Shown here in pieces: positions 35,001-45,260 of a stretch of DNA of 64,000 bases. The stretch is from Agrypnia vestita. Lineage: Eukaryota; Arthropoda; Insecta; Trichoptera; Phryganeidae. The translations under genes and the position numbers were made by a program. Within the stretch, counting starts at the first letter, position 1. Every line of letters begins with the position of its first letter. The stretch spans positions 1-64,000 of the forward strand of contig JADDOH010023165.1 of assembly GCA_016648135.1 (NCBI GenBank), given 5' to 3'. The notes beneath the pieces are model-generated. The model saw nothing but the letters and a program-made list of their open reading frames with translations. It ran no database searches and was not told the DNA's origin.

Positions 35001-36450
35001 TGTATCTTCCATTCCCTTAGAATCTCGGGCTGTGATAATGTCAGACAAAGCTTGCCCTGAGCCTCTGTTGCGCCTAGTTGTTATGAATATATGTTTACTC
35101 TTTCCACTATATACCATGAACAGATAAATCGGGCCGAAGACCACCGATCGCGCCAGTTGTAAGCATTGTATGTATGTATTCTGGAGAACCCAGCCGTTAA
35201 TTTGCATTTTGAATATTGTGTGTGTGTTTAATAAGTATAACCGTGTATTAATCGACCGTGATTTATCTAATCTGGACTACCGGCAGATCCAGTATACTAT
35301 TGCATTAAAAAAAAATACGTAAAAAAAAAAAGATATTGCGTGTTGTTGCGCAATATTAGAGCTAAGTTCCTATTATGTACCGTCGGTTGTATTATGCGGA
35401 TACCAAGTTATACTCAGAGCGCCCTAGGCTTTATTTTGCAAGTGGTATTTATCTATCTGAATATTCCATCGTAATCGTGACCCCGCACTCAGCCGTGGAA
35501 TACGTCCACAGGTGCTAATATGAGACCTCGGTAACCAGGCGGCATCGTTCTAGGCGAAAAATTTACGTAGACATATTTATGTTCGCGACGCCGCTACCGG
35601 ATGCGAGGAAATGACGGATGCGCCACCATGAAAGGCGATTTTGTTAGTCTGTTCAATCGATCGTCGTTTTGAGTCCGGCTCATGTTGCGCGTTAATAATG
35701 TTAGGTTAGTTTCACCTCGTATGAATACAATGGCATTTCTTCTGCTACGCTACTAAAGTACTGAGTAACCGCGTCACAACGAGGAGTCCTATATTACTAT
35801 CACTAGACGATTACTGGCCAAATTATATGTTAGACTAAACGTAAACTTAATTTAATCACGTAAATAAATTTTAAACTTAGCCTTGAGCTTGCAAAAGCAG
35901 ATCTCAAATAATATATTAGACTTTTAATAAATAAACTTAAAGTAAAATCGCTTTTAAAACTTTTCTTAAAACCTCCTCCTTTCAAAAAAGCTTCACCCTC
36001 AAATACACCCCTCAGAACGAGCGAAACGTCACAACTTGGTTGAGGGTATAACTGGGCAGAGTATTAAAGTACCGGGCCTCCGTCCCTCTAACGAGGACCT
36101 GGTAAGGAACTTCGGATGCTTCCGTGAGTTTGTTAAGGTGTGGGTGGCCCGTTGGGAAATGCTGCGGGAACCTGAGTAAAGAGTTTGCTCTTGTAGAGCT
36201 GATTGATACCAAGTCTGATGTTTCTGGGTTGAGTTATTTTTAATGTCTGGTATATTGCTCTTGAATCGGATGCATATCTGCCGGTCCTGACTTTCCTTGC
36301 TGGGTGTCACGTTTTTGTTTTGTCTTTCTTTTTCCCCTTGATGGGAGCGGATTATTCTTCTTTTTTTTTGTCCTGTCTTCGACCAAAAGCCTTCCACTGC
36401 CGCCGCCGTGGGATCTCGTCTTTTATTTTATAGAAATAATTTTAAGTATT
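32040..36450. mobile_element. GC-richer block, probably a degraded retroelement (unclassified)
   Basis: Clearly richer in GC than its surroundings and without long frames. Hints: a promoter-like start (two CAAT-type boxes and a GC-rich leader at 32170-32400); a G/C hairpin at 34911-34940 (ccccctccc...gggaggggg) resembling a polypurine tract; and, on the minus strand, TGGCGCGATCGGTGG at about 35136-35150, similar to a retroviral-type primer site. A frameshifted minus frame spans 36012-36397. Another frame at 32595-32876 (plus, ~93 codons) matches nothing I know. No integrase or RT motif was found. Confidence 0.35.
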
Positions 36451-36630
36451 ATTATTATTATTTCTTTTTATCACTGAATGTACTTACTCTATTGTATTTC
36501 TTAGATTTTGTTATTTACAATTCTACTATTTTGTTATTTTGGGTTCCTATTACTTTTTATGTTATTTTCCTTGTATTATAATTATGTATTTTGTTTTTTT
36601 TTAATAGAGACATATCTTGAGGCGGGGACA

Positions 36631-36808
36631 GTGAATGGTTTTGTTCGAGCGGCCGTGCCACTTCGCAACGGTTTATACGACCGGTGCGGAGCAGCACGGT
36701 CCTGCTTGTTAGTTGAAAAAAAACGTCAACCTGGAGACGATTGAGTAGGACCGATATGGAAGCTTTTGCTCTTAGAACGGTCCTGGGTAAGCGGTGGGTA
36801 CCATTCAC
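36631..36808. mobile_element. possible small MITE with GTGAATGGT ends
   Basis: gtgaatggt at 36631 and its complement accattcac ending at 36808 bracket a GC-rich ~180 bp segment with internal repeats of acggtcctg. Only one copy was seen, and the target duplication is unclear. Confidence 0.3.
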
Positions 36809-36907
36809 TCTTCTGAATAATGACGTCACAGTTACGAGATTACATAATTATTTCGCTTTTTTATCAAAATATGTGTTTAACAACAAATCATGATTTATTA
36901 TTTTGAT

Positions 36908-37448
36908 TATACAGGGTGTAACTAAGCTAGTCCATAATTCTTTACAGGTGGCTTCCTGTCTTGGTTATGAGTCAAAAATATCCAAGCATCCTTGACCTAA
37001 TCATCAATAGTTAAGGAGTTATGCAATATAAAAGTTCGCATTTATTTTCAACATTTTTGAATATTTTTTTTTATAAAACGTTGAAGTATCATTACAGTAA
37101 CTTGTATGGATTACGAAAAATTCATTCGTTTCAATACAATTTAAATAAAATGATACAAACCCTGCAGAAATTACAATTGAAATGGAATTGGAAGGTTTTT
37201 ATTATTTTATTTGACTTGTATTAAAGGGAATGAATTTTTCATATTCAATAAGTTACTGTAATGATTGTGCAACATTTTACAAATAATAAGTCAGAAATAT
37301 TGAAAAAAAAAATGCATACTTAGATGTCACTTATCTTCATTACTATTGATATAAGGTCATAGTTAATTGAAGATTTTCGACTCATAATTAAAGCAGAAAT
37401 ATAGTCCTGCGAGGTTATTAATTAACGTTTTCCAAATAACCCTGTATA
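36908..37448. mobile_element. palindromic foldback element, copy 2
   Basis: A ~540 bp near-palindrome related to the one at 26834. It starts tatacagggtgtaactaag and ends aataaccctgtata, sharing ttatgagtcaaaaat, gacctaat and cattacagtaactt in both arms. The outer part of the left arm differs from copy 1 (gtccataattctttacagg) but matches the single arm at 49786-49942. No coding capacity. Confidence 0.8.
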
Positions 37449-38720
37449 TGCGCCTGGTATAGGGTACATACAATAGCCAAACTTTATAATCTACACTATT
37501 TAATTATATTTTTATAAATATTATAAAATTATTTTCAGTAGAATTTTGTTTTTTGTATCCTTTTTTTTCTTCTTATTTTGTATCCAGAATCACACAAAAA
37601 CTTTTTTAATTCGATCATTTTAATATTTCACACGGATTTATTTAAATGAACGGTGTTAAATTTTAGATTTCAAGTCTTATAAGATATCTTATAAGATCTT
37701 GATTTTGTTCTGATAGAGATGGGTTATCAGAAGGGCTAGCAACGTGAAGTATCTTAAATAATAAGACCAGATCTTTATTTGTGGACGTGGACCCTCCACC
37801 GAGAGACGTAGAAATTTCTCACTACGAATCTAAATGAAAACTAGAATCCAGTCTTTGTGATAGGAAGTTAGTTCATCATTTTCATTTAAGATGGATTTAA
37901 TTCAAATTTAAATATAAATATAATGCTAAAAAAAATAATTAGAATACTGATAGGTATCACAATATTAAACTTTGTAAAACTATAACGCTAACGTCATATT
38001 AATTGTTAACCAACTCGTCCAATAAGTTATCGATTGCTGTAACTTACCTATTTTTGAACGTATGATCGTTATAAATATTTTTTGTTGAAATGCGGCGATT
38101 CATTTTGAAAGGGTTCTGTCAATTAAGTTCGGGTCGTATCCGTTGTTGGAAGCTGTAAGTTCAATTGTTGAGAAGAGTTTATTAGAAAAGTTATTACTAG
38201 ACAGTGGAACGGTGAAGAGCCGGTGGATCATGGAGTGGAAAGCGAAATGTTCGTGCGAGATAGGATGGTTAGTAACGGTTCAACAACTATTAATACTAAT
38301 AACAAAACTCCACAATGGCGCAAAATTTCGTACATAAATAATTTTTACTCTTTCAGCACATCAAAACTCCCAGTAGAGATAAGGCCAGTTAAATATATGA
38401 ACAAAAATTAAATATACTTTAAAGTAATGGTAAAGACAAAGAAGACAATCTAAGCCATTCTGGAATCTAAAGATTCGATTGCAATGATTGTCCATCTTTC
38501 TGTCAAGGTGGGAAAGACCACTAGGAGTATTAATATTAAAATCAAAGAGTACAATTGAGGCCAAACATATATAGGTTTTTCAAAATTTGCTGAATATTTC
38601 ATTAATTCGGACCGAACGTTTAAGAAATTCAGGGGTAAAAATTATACATAAAAATGGTACAAGTTACGCCTTAATATTTTGGAACCATCACAGATAAACA
38701 ATTTTTTTTGTAATGTTATC
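37449..38720. other. no recognisable gene
   Basis: AT-rich sequence. A plus frame at 38143-38337 (~64 codons) and a minus frame at 38361-38564 carry no recognised motif. Confidence 0.5.
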
Positions 38721-38790
38721 CTGAAAAAGGAACGGTGGTTCCAAAACTGGTCGATGTTACAAAAAATATAGTGGTTTAAAGCAAATGAAT
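38721..38790 (+). ncRNA. degenerate hammerhead-like Penelope terminus
   Basis: CTGAAAA (CTGATGA expected), a clean hairpin ggaacggtggttcc, then AAAAC and tggtcgatgtt, followed by agtggtttaaagc. The layout is the same as the other Penelope-type ends in the window, but two core positions are lost. Confidence 0.35.
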
Positions 38791-39600
38791 TTGTGTTTAA
38801 TTTGATAAACAATGAGTATTCTTAAAAGAGCAAAAAATAATTAGTAATAAAAGTACAATACTAAGCAATCAAATTAACTTATCCAATAGTCCGATTTCAA
38901 GGTTGTCTTCTTTCTCTCATTAAAACCTCCCTCCATTTTCTCCCACCCCAAGCCGATTCTATGCCCCCCTTTGATATGCTTGCTCTCTATTTAAGTTCTT
39001 AACTTGTAGATATGTAATGAAAATGTCAGTATTAGGTTAGTTTATATTAGTTAGGTTAGTGTTCAGGATATGAGTAGTAATTCTGTATATTACTGCTGAT
39101 GGTTGGGTCCTTACCTTGATTACACGAAAATGGTTTGCTCTAACAGAAATTAGTTGATATTTTGTTACTGTACATTATATCAATAAAGTATCTTAAAATA
39201 TTTTTTGAAATATATGTATTGTAATCAATAAAATCGAATTGCAAATATTGAAATGTTTTTCACACATATACCTATTATTTATTATTTATTACGTAGGGGA
39301 ATTGTATTTGAAGTAGAATGAATGGAAGCATTAATGCTTGACGTTAGCTCCCACATACTTATTGTAAGTAAGGTCTTAAATCTAGATTAGAATCTAGAAT
39401 AGAGGTAAAAAAATACTGAATGAAAATCTGGAGTACTCGCTGTATTTTACCGTTTATTTTGCACTGAAATAATTTATTCCTCACAAACATCAAGATATTG
39501 GACGTGGTACAAACATGTTCTTATTTTAAGTAAATTAAAATGATTGATTCGAAATGTAAAGTTGGTCACACATCACATCCAATTTTGAGTAAATTACATC
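38791..39600. other. no recognisable gene
   Basis: AT-rich sequence with nothing recognised in either strand. Confidence 0.5.
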
Positions 39601-39610
39601 ATTTTTTTAT

Positions 39611-39665
39611 GACCTCACCCGAAACCCTTGGTGTGAGAAGCCAGTGTCTTGGCTACGAAGGTCGC
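39611..39665 (-). repeat. tRNA-derived SINE fragment, copy 1
   Basis: The minus strand reads gaccttcgtagccaagacac, then tggcttctcacacc, then gggtttcgggtgaggtc. The 5' part matches two other fragments at 40994 and 42755, with a box A-like tagccaagacac and a weak box B. Confidence 0.55.
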
Positions 39666-39892
39666 TAAATTATCGTCCATTTAATTATTTATTATTTATT
39701 TTTAACGCTTCAACAGGCGAAGTGGCCTTATAACCAAATTATTCAAAAGCTCTCGGGTTTGATTAAATCGCATAGACATATTGTGATTTTTTGTATTTGT
39801 TGGGCACTTACTAAGTATGTAACAATTTCTTTCAAACATTTTTTTGGTGAGTTCAAACTTAAGTACAATTTGTTACTTATTTATGATTACTA

Positions 39893-39930
39893 CGCTACCG
39901 GTTTCGACACGTCCGTGTCATTAAAGAGCG
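39893..39930 (-). ncRNA. hammerhead-like motif at the end of a split Penelope element
   Basis: The minus strand reads TTAATGA, hairpin cacggacgtg, TCGAAAC and cggtagcgtagtaatc. GAAAC and stem II are kept and the CTGATGA box is partly lost. It lies downstream, in the same orientation, of the GIY-YIG relic at 40730-40985, with a HINE inserted between them. Confidence 0.45.
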
Positions 39931-40017
39931 TTATTTAAATTAAGCTAAGATGGGCAAGTACTTTATTAGTTTTATTTTGGGGCGATTTGCGGGGTGGGAG
40001 GAGCGAGGGTGGGAACA

Positions 40018-40672
40018 TCTATACCTATAAAACCCAATGTCTGTCTGTCTGTCTGTTCTCTATACAAATCCACACCGTTTGTCCGATTCGATTCAAATTT
40101 TGCTTACTTATGCTTTGAAACCCGGCAGGTAACATAGGAAACATTTCCCCTCTATACCCCTTCCTCTCCCCCTGACATGTTTTCTATGTAAATCTGTACC
40201 GTTTGATCGATCGGACTCAAAATTTGGAAACTTATTCTTTAGGACTCAGTGAGTAACACAGACGATATTTCCTCCCTATTCTCGTACTCCTTCACCTCCC
40301 CCTGACATATTTTCGATGCAAATCTGTACAGTTTGACCGATCGGACTCAATATTTGGAAACTTATTCCTTCGGACTCGGTGGGTAACATACGCGACATTT
40401 CCTTTCTATTCTTTTAACCCTTCCCCTCTGTTGATATATTTTCGATGCAAATCTATACCGTTCGACCGATCAGACTCCAAATTTGGAAACTTATTTTTTA
40501 GGACTCAGCAGGTAACATAAGCTATATTTTCTCCTTCCCCTTTTACCCTTTCTCCTCCCCCTGATACATTTTCGATGCAAATCTATACCGTTCGAATCAA
40601 ACCTTGGTTTCCCCCACAAATTTATTTTCAACTTAATCCTTAACCCGTGAAACGCCGGTACGAACAGCTAGT
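40018..40672 (+). mobile_element. HINE/DINE-1-like non-autonomous Helentron, copy 1
   Basis: Begins TCTATACCTATAAAACCCAA, then a gtctgtctgtctgtctgt microsatellite. It then has about four tandem ~133 bp units carrying gatgcaaatct, accgttcgaccgatc, ttggaaacttatt and ggactc(a/g)g(t/c)gg, and ends cgccggtacgaacagctagt. TC-start, internal tandem repeats and CTAGT-type ends are the pattern of Helentron-associated insect elements. A second copy lies at 55370. No coding capacity. Confidence 0.7.
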
Positions 40673-40689
40673 CGTTAATAATGGTGACT

Positions 40690-40985
40690 TACAATAGGCA
40701 CTTACATGGGGTGACTTAAATTATCTTGTTGACAATATTGATATTTGAATTTAATTTTTTGTTAATTTCTAAGGTTTTTAGAGCAGACAATTTGAAAATT
40801 TTGTTTAAATTAGTATATTTAAAGGTAGATTTATCTTTTTTGAAAGTGTCGTCAGTTTCTAAAAAGTGGTTAGAAATTCAGAATAATTATTGTTGCTCAA
40901 ACAATGTTCATGTTCTCTTATCCTAGTTTTAAAATTTCTCGTGGTCATTCCTGCATACTGTTTTCCTAGATATGTATATCCTAAA
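40690..40985 (-). pseudogene. Penelope-like element GIY-YIG endonuclease relic 1
   Basis: The minus-strand frame reads YAGMTTRNFKTRIREHEHCL, then NNNYSEF. After a frameshift it continues ETDDTFKKDKSTF and LSALKTLEINKKLN to a stop near 40720. The YxGxTxRxFxxRxxEH block is the GIY-YIG nuclease domain that Penelope-like elements carry after their reverse transcriptase (here the YIG Ile is Ala). The RT part is absent. Confidence 0.75.
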
Positions 40986-40993
40986 TATATTGT

Positions 40994-41061
40994 GACCTCC
41001 CCGGAAATGGATTCTCACGGTCTGAGAGGTAGTGTCTTTCCCATTGGGCTACGAGGACTGC
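40994..41061 (-). repeat. tRNA-derived SINE fragment, copy 2
   Basis: The minus strand reads gtcctcgtagcccaatggg, then aaagacactacctctcagac, then cgtgagaatccatttccgg. The box A region is cgtagcccaatgg and the box B is degraded. Same family as the fragments at 39611 and 42755. Confidence 0.55.
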
Positions 41062-41440
41062 CTGCTTATTTTATTTATTGCATACTGGTCCTTCCCACAG
41101 TAGAACCTGAGGTTGTAAACCTGATTTATATTTACAAAAGGCTAAAGTGCCCGTAGCATAAAACAAACCTTCACCTTTGGCCAAGAACAATGCGAAAAAT
41201 AATTAAAGAAAAATTGTCAAGTCGAGTCGGTGTCTTGGCGTAATAGTAATTTACATCTATTTTCATGTATGTAGTTCAATCGCAAACCTCGGGCCGTAAC
41301 CTTTTCTGATCTGAGAATGACTGCTTCCCCTGTTAGACTTTTAAACGATAAGAGATCATTAATCAGTTGATTTAAGGTTAGAGCGATCCTTAATTAAGGC
41401 TCTTGCGTAAAAGCTCTTACAACTCAATAAAAGAGTTATA
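41062..41440. other. no recognisable gene
   Basis: Nothing recognised beyond the SINE scrap on its left and the palindrome on its right. Confidence 0.4.
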
Positions 41441-41444
41441 AAAG

Positions 41445-41695
41445 TGCAGCATATTATTTATTGAATTGGCGTTAACTTTGTGAAATGACAAATTATATTT
41501 ATATATAAATTTATATCACTTGTCTAAGAAAAATGTCTTGTCTAAAATCACTTGTCTTAGACCACTTATGAGTTCAGGAATACACAACTAGTTTCAAAAA
41601 TTGTAGTTGTCGAAACTAGTCGTGTACTCCTAAACTCATAAGTGCTCTTAGACAAGTGATATATTTATATATAATTATAAAGTGCAGCATGGCTC
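41445..41695. mobile_element. long inverted repeat with Penelope-type wording
   Basis: Arms around a centre near 41597 pair through tatcacttgtctaag, cacttatgagtt, ggaatacac and actagtttc with their complements. The flanks share aaagtgcagcat at about 41448 and 41685, which could be a target duplication. The phrase gttgtcgaaactagtcgtg resembles a Penelope terminus (GAAAC after a hairpin), so it may be two head-to-head Penelope ends. Confidence 0.6.
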
Positions 41696-42750
41696 AAAAC
41701 TCCCATTGAAAACTCGAGTGTGCTTATGCATTTCCTAAACCCATCATTAAATATTTGCGTATTTTTAATTCTACAAATTTAAAACTAAAAGAACAAATTT
41801 AAACCTAATTATTTTATCCGTTCTTAATTATTCAAATAAAAAAAATTCAATTAATATAATCCGTTAGATATGATTATTTATAATTTTAATTTTAGAGACT
41901 ATTAAGACTTGTAAAATTATATCTGAAATTGGATTGCCAAGAACTACTGTCCCTTATTCGTAATTTCGTTCAAAATAATTTAAGGAATTAATAAAAGTTT
42001 TGTATTGAGCGCCGCCGACGGTAGATTTTTGTGATTTAGGTTGTTTCAAGTTCGAACAAAGTAAGCGTAGAGTTTAAACTCGAATTTTTAGTACTTTTTC
42101 GAAAACGGGTTGTTTGTTGAAATTGAGTTGAATTTGAAATTGAAATCCGAGTTGTCGGATTAAGCGAAATCTGTCAGAGAATTCTGAGTGGAAATTTTAG
42201 ATTAAACTCTAGGTCAGAGACGAACATGCGCACTGCGCAATGTAATTGACATGTGTCAATAAAATATCGACATTTTACATACAAAGTGTCGAAATGTACA
42301 ATATTATGTAGGGCAACACACGCTTTTCTGATGATCGACTGATTCTATAGTTATATCCTTAATAGGAGAAGTAATTTACTTAGACCTCGAACTATACTTT
42401 TTTGTCAGAAGAAATTGATTCTTCCGAATTTTACCGCAGGGCATTGTCGAAAATATTTTTTTTCAAGGTTTCTATTTCACTCGGATTTTGATAATTTTAC
42501 ATTTATATCGATAAAAGGTGCGTAGGTGGTGCATCTGGAATACTGTTTCTTGAATTGCGGATAGGGTCAGCCATTACCAGAGCGATGGCTCCTCAGACCA
42601 CATTTTAATCAGTCGAAGAGCACTATAAAAATCAGAAATATATCTGTCATTATGTCCAAACAAAATATCAAGTTACGACAAACGGTACTAGGCACCAGAT
42701 TTGGTAATTGCTATATTGTAGAAGACCGAGATTATGAAATCAGAAAGATG
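41696..42750. other. no recognisable gene
   Basis: AT-rich sequence. No open frame or motif recognised on either strand, including a search by eye for GPCR TM1-TM3 motifs. Confidence 0.5.
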
Positions 42751-42754
42751 TATT

Positions 42755-42826
42755 GCGACCTTACCGGGAATCGAATTCTCAGTATGCAAAGCCAGTGACA
42801 TGGCCATTGGACTACGAACTTCGATG
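42755..42826 (-). repeat. tRNA-derived SINE fragment, copy 3 (tRNA-Ala-like head)
   Basis: The minus strand reads cgaagttcgtagtccaatgg, ccatgtcactggctttgcat, then actgagaattcgattcccgg. The ctttgcat loop (TGC) and box B gaattcgattccc resemble tRNA-Ala(TGC). This is the best preserved of three same-orientation fragments within 3.2 kb. Confidence 0.6.
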
Positions 42827-42909
42827 TTATTTACCAATTTCCCTTTCCAAAACAACATCGTGAATTTTCTGCCGATTCTTTAGATAGTTGGGTTTTGAAA
42901 ATATCTAAC

Positions 42910-42977
42910 TGAACCACATATAATTTATTCTGCATATCATTTTGAGTCGTGGAGTTTGGATTCACTTTTCTTATTAC
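42910..42977 (-). CDS. candidate ACPR ectodomain exon (weak)
   Basis: A minus-strand interval bounded by a good acceptor (tttatttgcag) and a fair donor (GTTAGA). It starts in phase 0, as the proposed first exon requires, and would encode about 22 residues, VIRKVNPNSTTQNDMQNK and on, with an Asn-Ser-Thr glycosylation sequon typical of a receptor ectodomain. The frame stays open about 29 codons past the donor. No conserved motif is present and a SINE scrap lies 80 bases away, so this is a splice-site and phase argument only. Confidence 0.25.
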
Positions 42978-42979
42978 CT

Positions 42980-44690
42980 GCAAATAAAGAAAAGGTTATA
43001 AACAGAAAAACTAAAGAAATACGATACATATTAAATAAAAACATATTGTTCTTGCAAACACTAAATAGGTAGGAAAACATTTAATTTCGTCAATAACTAA
43101 CCTTCCTGGCGCATTTCAACACATTCTCAAATCTACTTCAAAAATCTGTTGGACAGTACGCAATTAGGCAGGAACAAGGCCACAAAACATTAAATTAGTT
43201 GCGTAATGCAGCCCACTTGTCTCCTTTTATCTTCTTGTGGATATCTTCAATCTTCAGTCCTTATTTACTAAAACAGCATTGTTGATGATATGAAAATTAT
43301 GTGTCGAAACATTTGCGTGCTATCAAATGAAATTTAAATGACGTGATGCCCTATGCAAACTTATTTTGGCGTGCATTTGTCTATGATTTTTAGTTTACAC
43401 AATTGCAACGCCTCTAATCCGATATTTGACAGATTTTTAGTTTGAAACAAGTGTTTCAGCGAGATTTCGCGTAACCTTGAGATTAAGCTCAGTTTAACCC
43501 AGGATTTCCGCTTGCTTTGATCGAACTTGAAACAACCGGGCCTTATTGTACTAAGCCCTCTTTAAAATTATGTTAATTTTGTAAAGTTTATAGGTTATAA
43601 TTTTTTGCCGAAAAAAATCTCTTGAATAAACGCATGATTTATTTAAATAAATCTTATAAATAATAGTATTGTACATAATTAATTGGCGGATTTATTTTTA
43701 TTTGTTTATTACCTTTCAAAGGTATCTAGAAGCATTTAATAGAAATTACTTATTGCATAGTTTAATCAAAAATTTTAATTATGTAAATGGCTATAGATGG
43801 CACTATTGATGTTTGTTGTTTTAGTATTTACCGGTATTTTTTATTTAATGGAAGTAGCGCAAGTAGCATGTAATGGTGTGTGCTTAAAGATTATTTTACT
43901 ATTGTTGTAATATTTACTATATTACATAATGTAATAGTTAAATGTATAATGCGACCATCTCATTCCTTATAAAAGATTCGTGTTCGTAATGCCGTTCGAG
44001 TTAATAAGTGTCTGAACACACATCATTAAAATGATGTTAAATCTTTGAAAATGTCAACATAAATTTCCAAGTATGTTAATTGATGTAAGATGGAAGAAAT
44101 AAATCATTTACATAGAAGCTGTTGGTACTTAAATTTCATAATGTGTGTTTAAACTGCCGGCAGAATCCACTGATACTAAATTACCCATTCTATTGTCACG
44201 TGTCGTTGCTGCGGCAGGAATGAGTGAAAACTTTTTTCGCAGTATCACTCGTAAATGAACATTTTATTATCGCTGGGTAACACGTATTTAATATTCACAA
44301 GAACATACCATCCGATTCTCACGTAGGGTAAGGTGCCCCAAGAACGAGCGGTTCCTAAGAGTACGCAGTTTTCAAATTTCCCACAATTTTGGTCGATTGA
44401 TATTTATTTCGGTCGTGTTTTGATGAAAAAATGTAAGTTCTTTAAAATCTAACACTTTTGATAAAATGCTTTTGTGTTTTGCAACGTGTGTGACGTATTT
44501 ATTTTAAAAAGGAACTAGAATTTTGTGTGAAATTTGGTGAAAATACTTTGTTGGCAAACAACTGACAGAATTCATCCATGCCGGTGTCGACTAGATGGCG
44601 TTACCAGTAGGGTGGGCCAATTTTTTTTTATCATTTCTTAAGGGGCACATCGATAAAAAGGTGCCAAATGGTTCCAAATTAACATATGTA
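42980..44690. other. no recognisable gene
   Basis: AT-rich sequence. Scanned on the minus strand for receptor TM1-TM4 exons; none recognised. Confidence 0.5.
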
Positions 44691-44698
44691 AAATATCA

Positions 44699-45085
44699 TT
44701 ACATACTGATAAGTCTAACTGCCTTCGGATTGATGACGATTTTTCTTTTCTTTTTTTCGAGATATGTTCTCATTAGGATTATAAACCAATAAACGTAACT
44801 GTGAAGGTTGACCAGCTTTGTATGACAAAATACGAAGAAACTTTTTCTGCACTCTCTCGATTCTTGTAACATGGTGTGTGGTAAGAATTTCTCACTACCC
44901 TGTTCTGTGCAAGATCCAATCGCCTTCTCGGTACACAGTGACCGACACGGCAGGGTAATTCTACAGAACAGGCGTCGCTGCTCAGGGTAAATATTCGACG
45001 TAGTTCCGGGCAAATACAAGACAGCCTGATTTAGGGGTGAGTTCCATTTTGCGGGCTTTTCGTATGGCTTCTCGTGGGAAAATTC
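44699..45085 (-). pseudogene. LINE ORF2 C-terminal relic
   Basis: The minus strand, crossing a frameshift, reads RIERVQKKFLRILSYKAGQP, then SQLRLLVYNPNE. The RIExVQ(K/R)KFLR block after the RT thumb is standard in Jockey/CR1-type LINE proteins. Earlier residues (FARNYVEYLP) fit the preceding region. A mariner end interrupts the coding strand at about 45089. Confidence 0.6.
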
Positions 45086-45088
45086 TAG

Positions 45089-45260
45089 TAGGTTGTTCGG
45101 AAAGTAATTTCCCTTTTCCCCAATAGACGACTCTATTGAATTTTTCACGGCTAACTTCACACTTAAGCTGCAAACTCATTATATATTTTGACAGCTGATA
45201 AAGCGAGGCCTGTTTCTGAAAATTATTGTTTGATTCTGTTCAAAGGTTTTTGTTTGGTGC
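45089..45260 (+). mobile_element. mariner terminal fragment
   Basis: taggttgttcggaaagtaat at 45089 resembles a mariner left terminal repeat, followed by aattattgtttgattctgtt and ttgacagctgataaagc as in mariner leaders. The fragment ends before any transposase codons. It seems inserted into the LINE relic on its left. Confidence 0.5.

Noticed and set aside
44699..45160. A 153-codon minus frame as an intact host gene
   Set aside because: A different frame over the same bases gives clear LINE ORF2 residues, so it is a frameshifted LINE relic joined to a mariner end.
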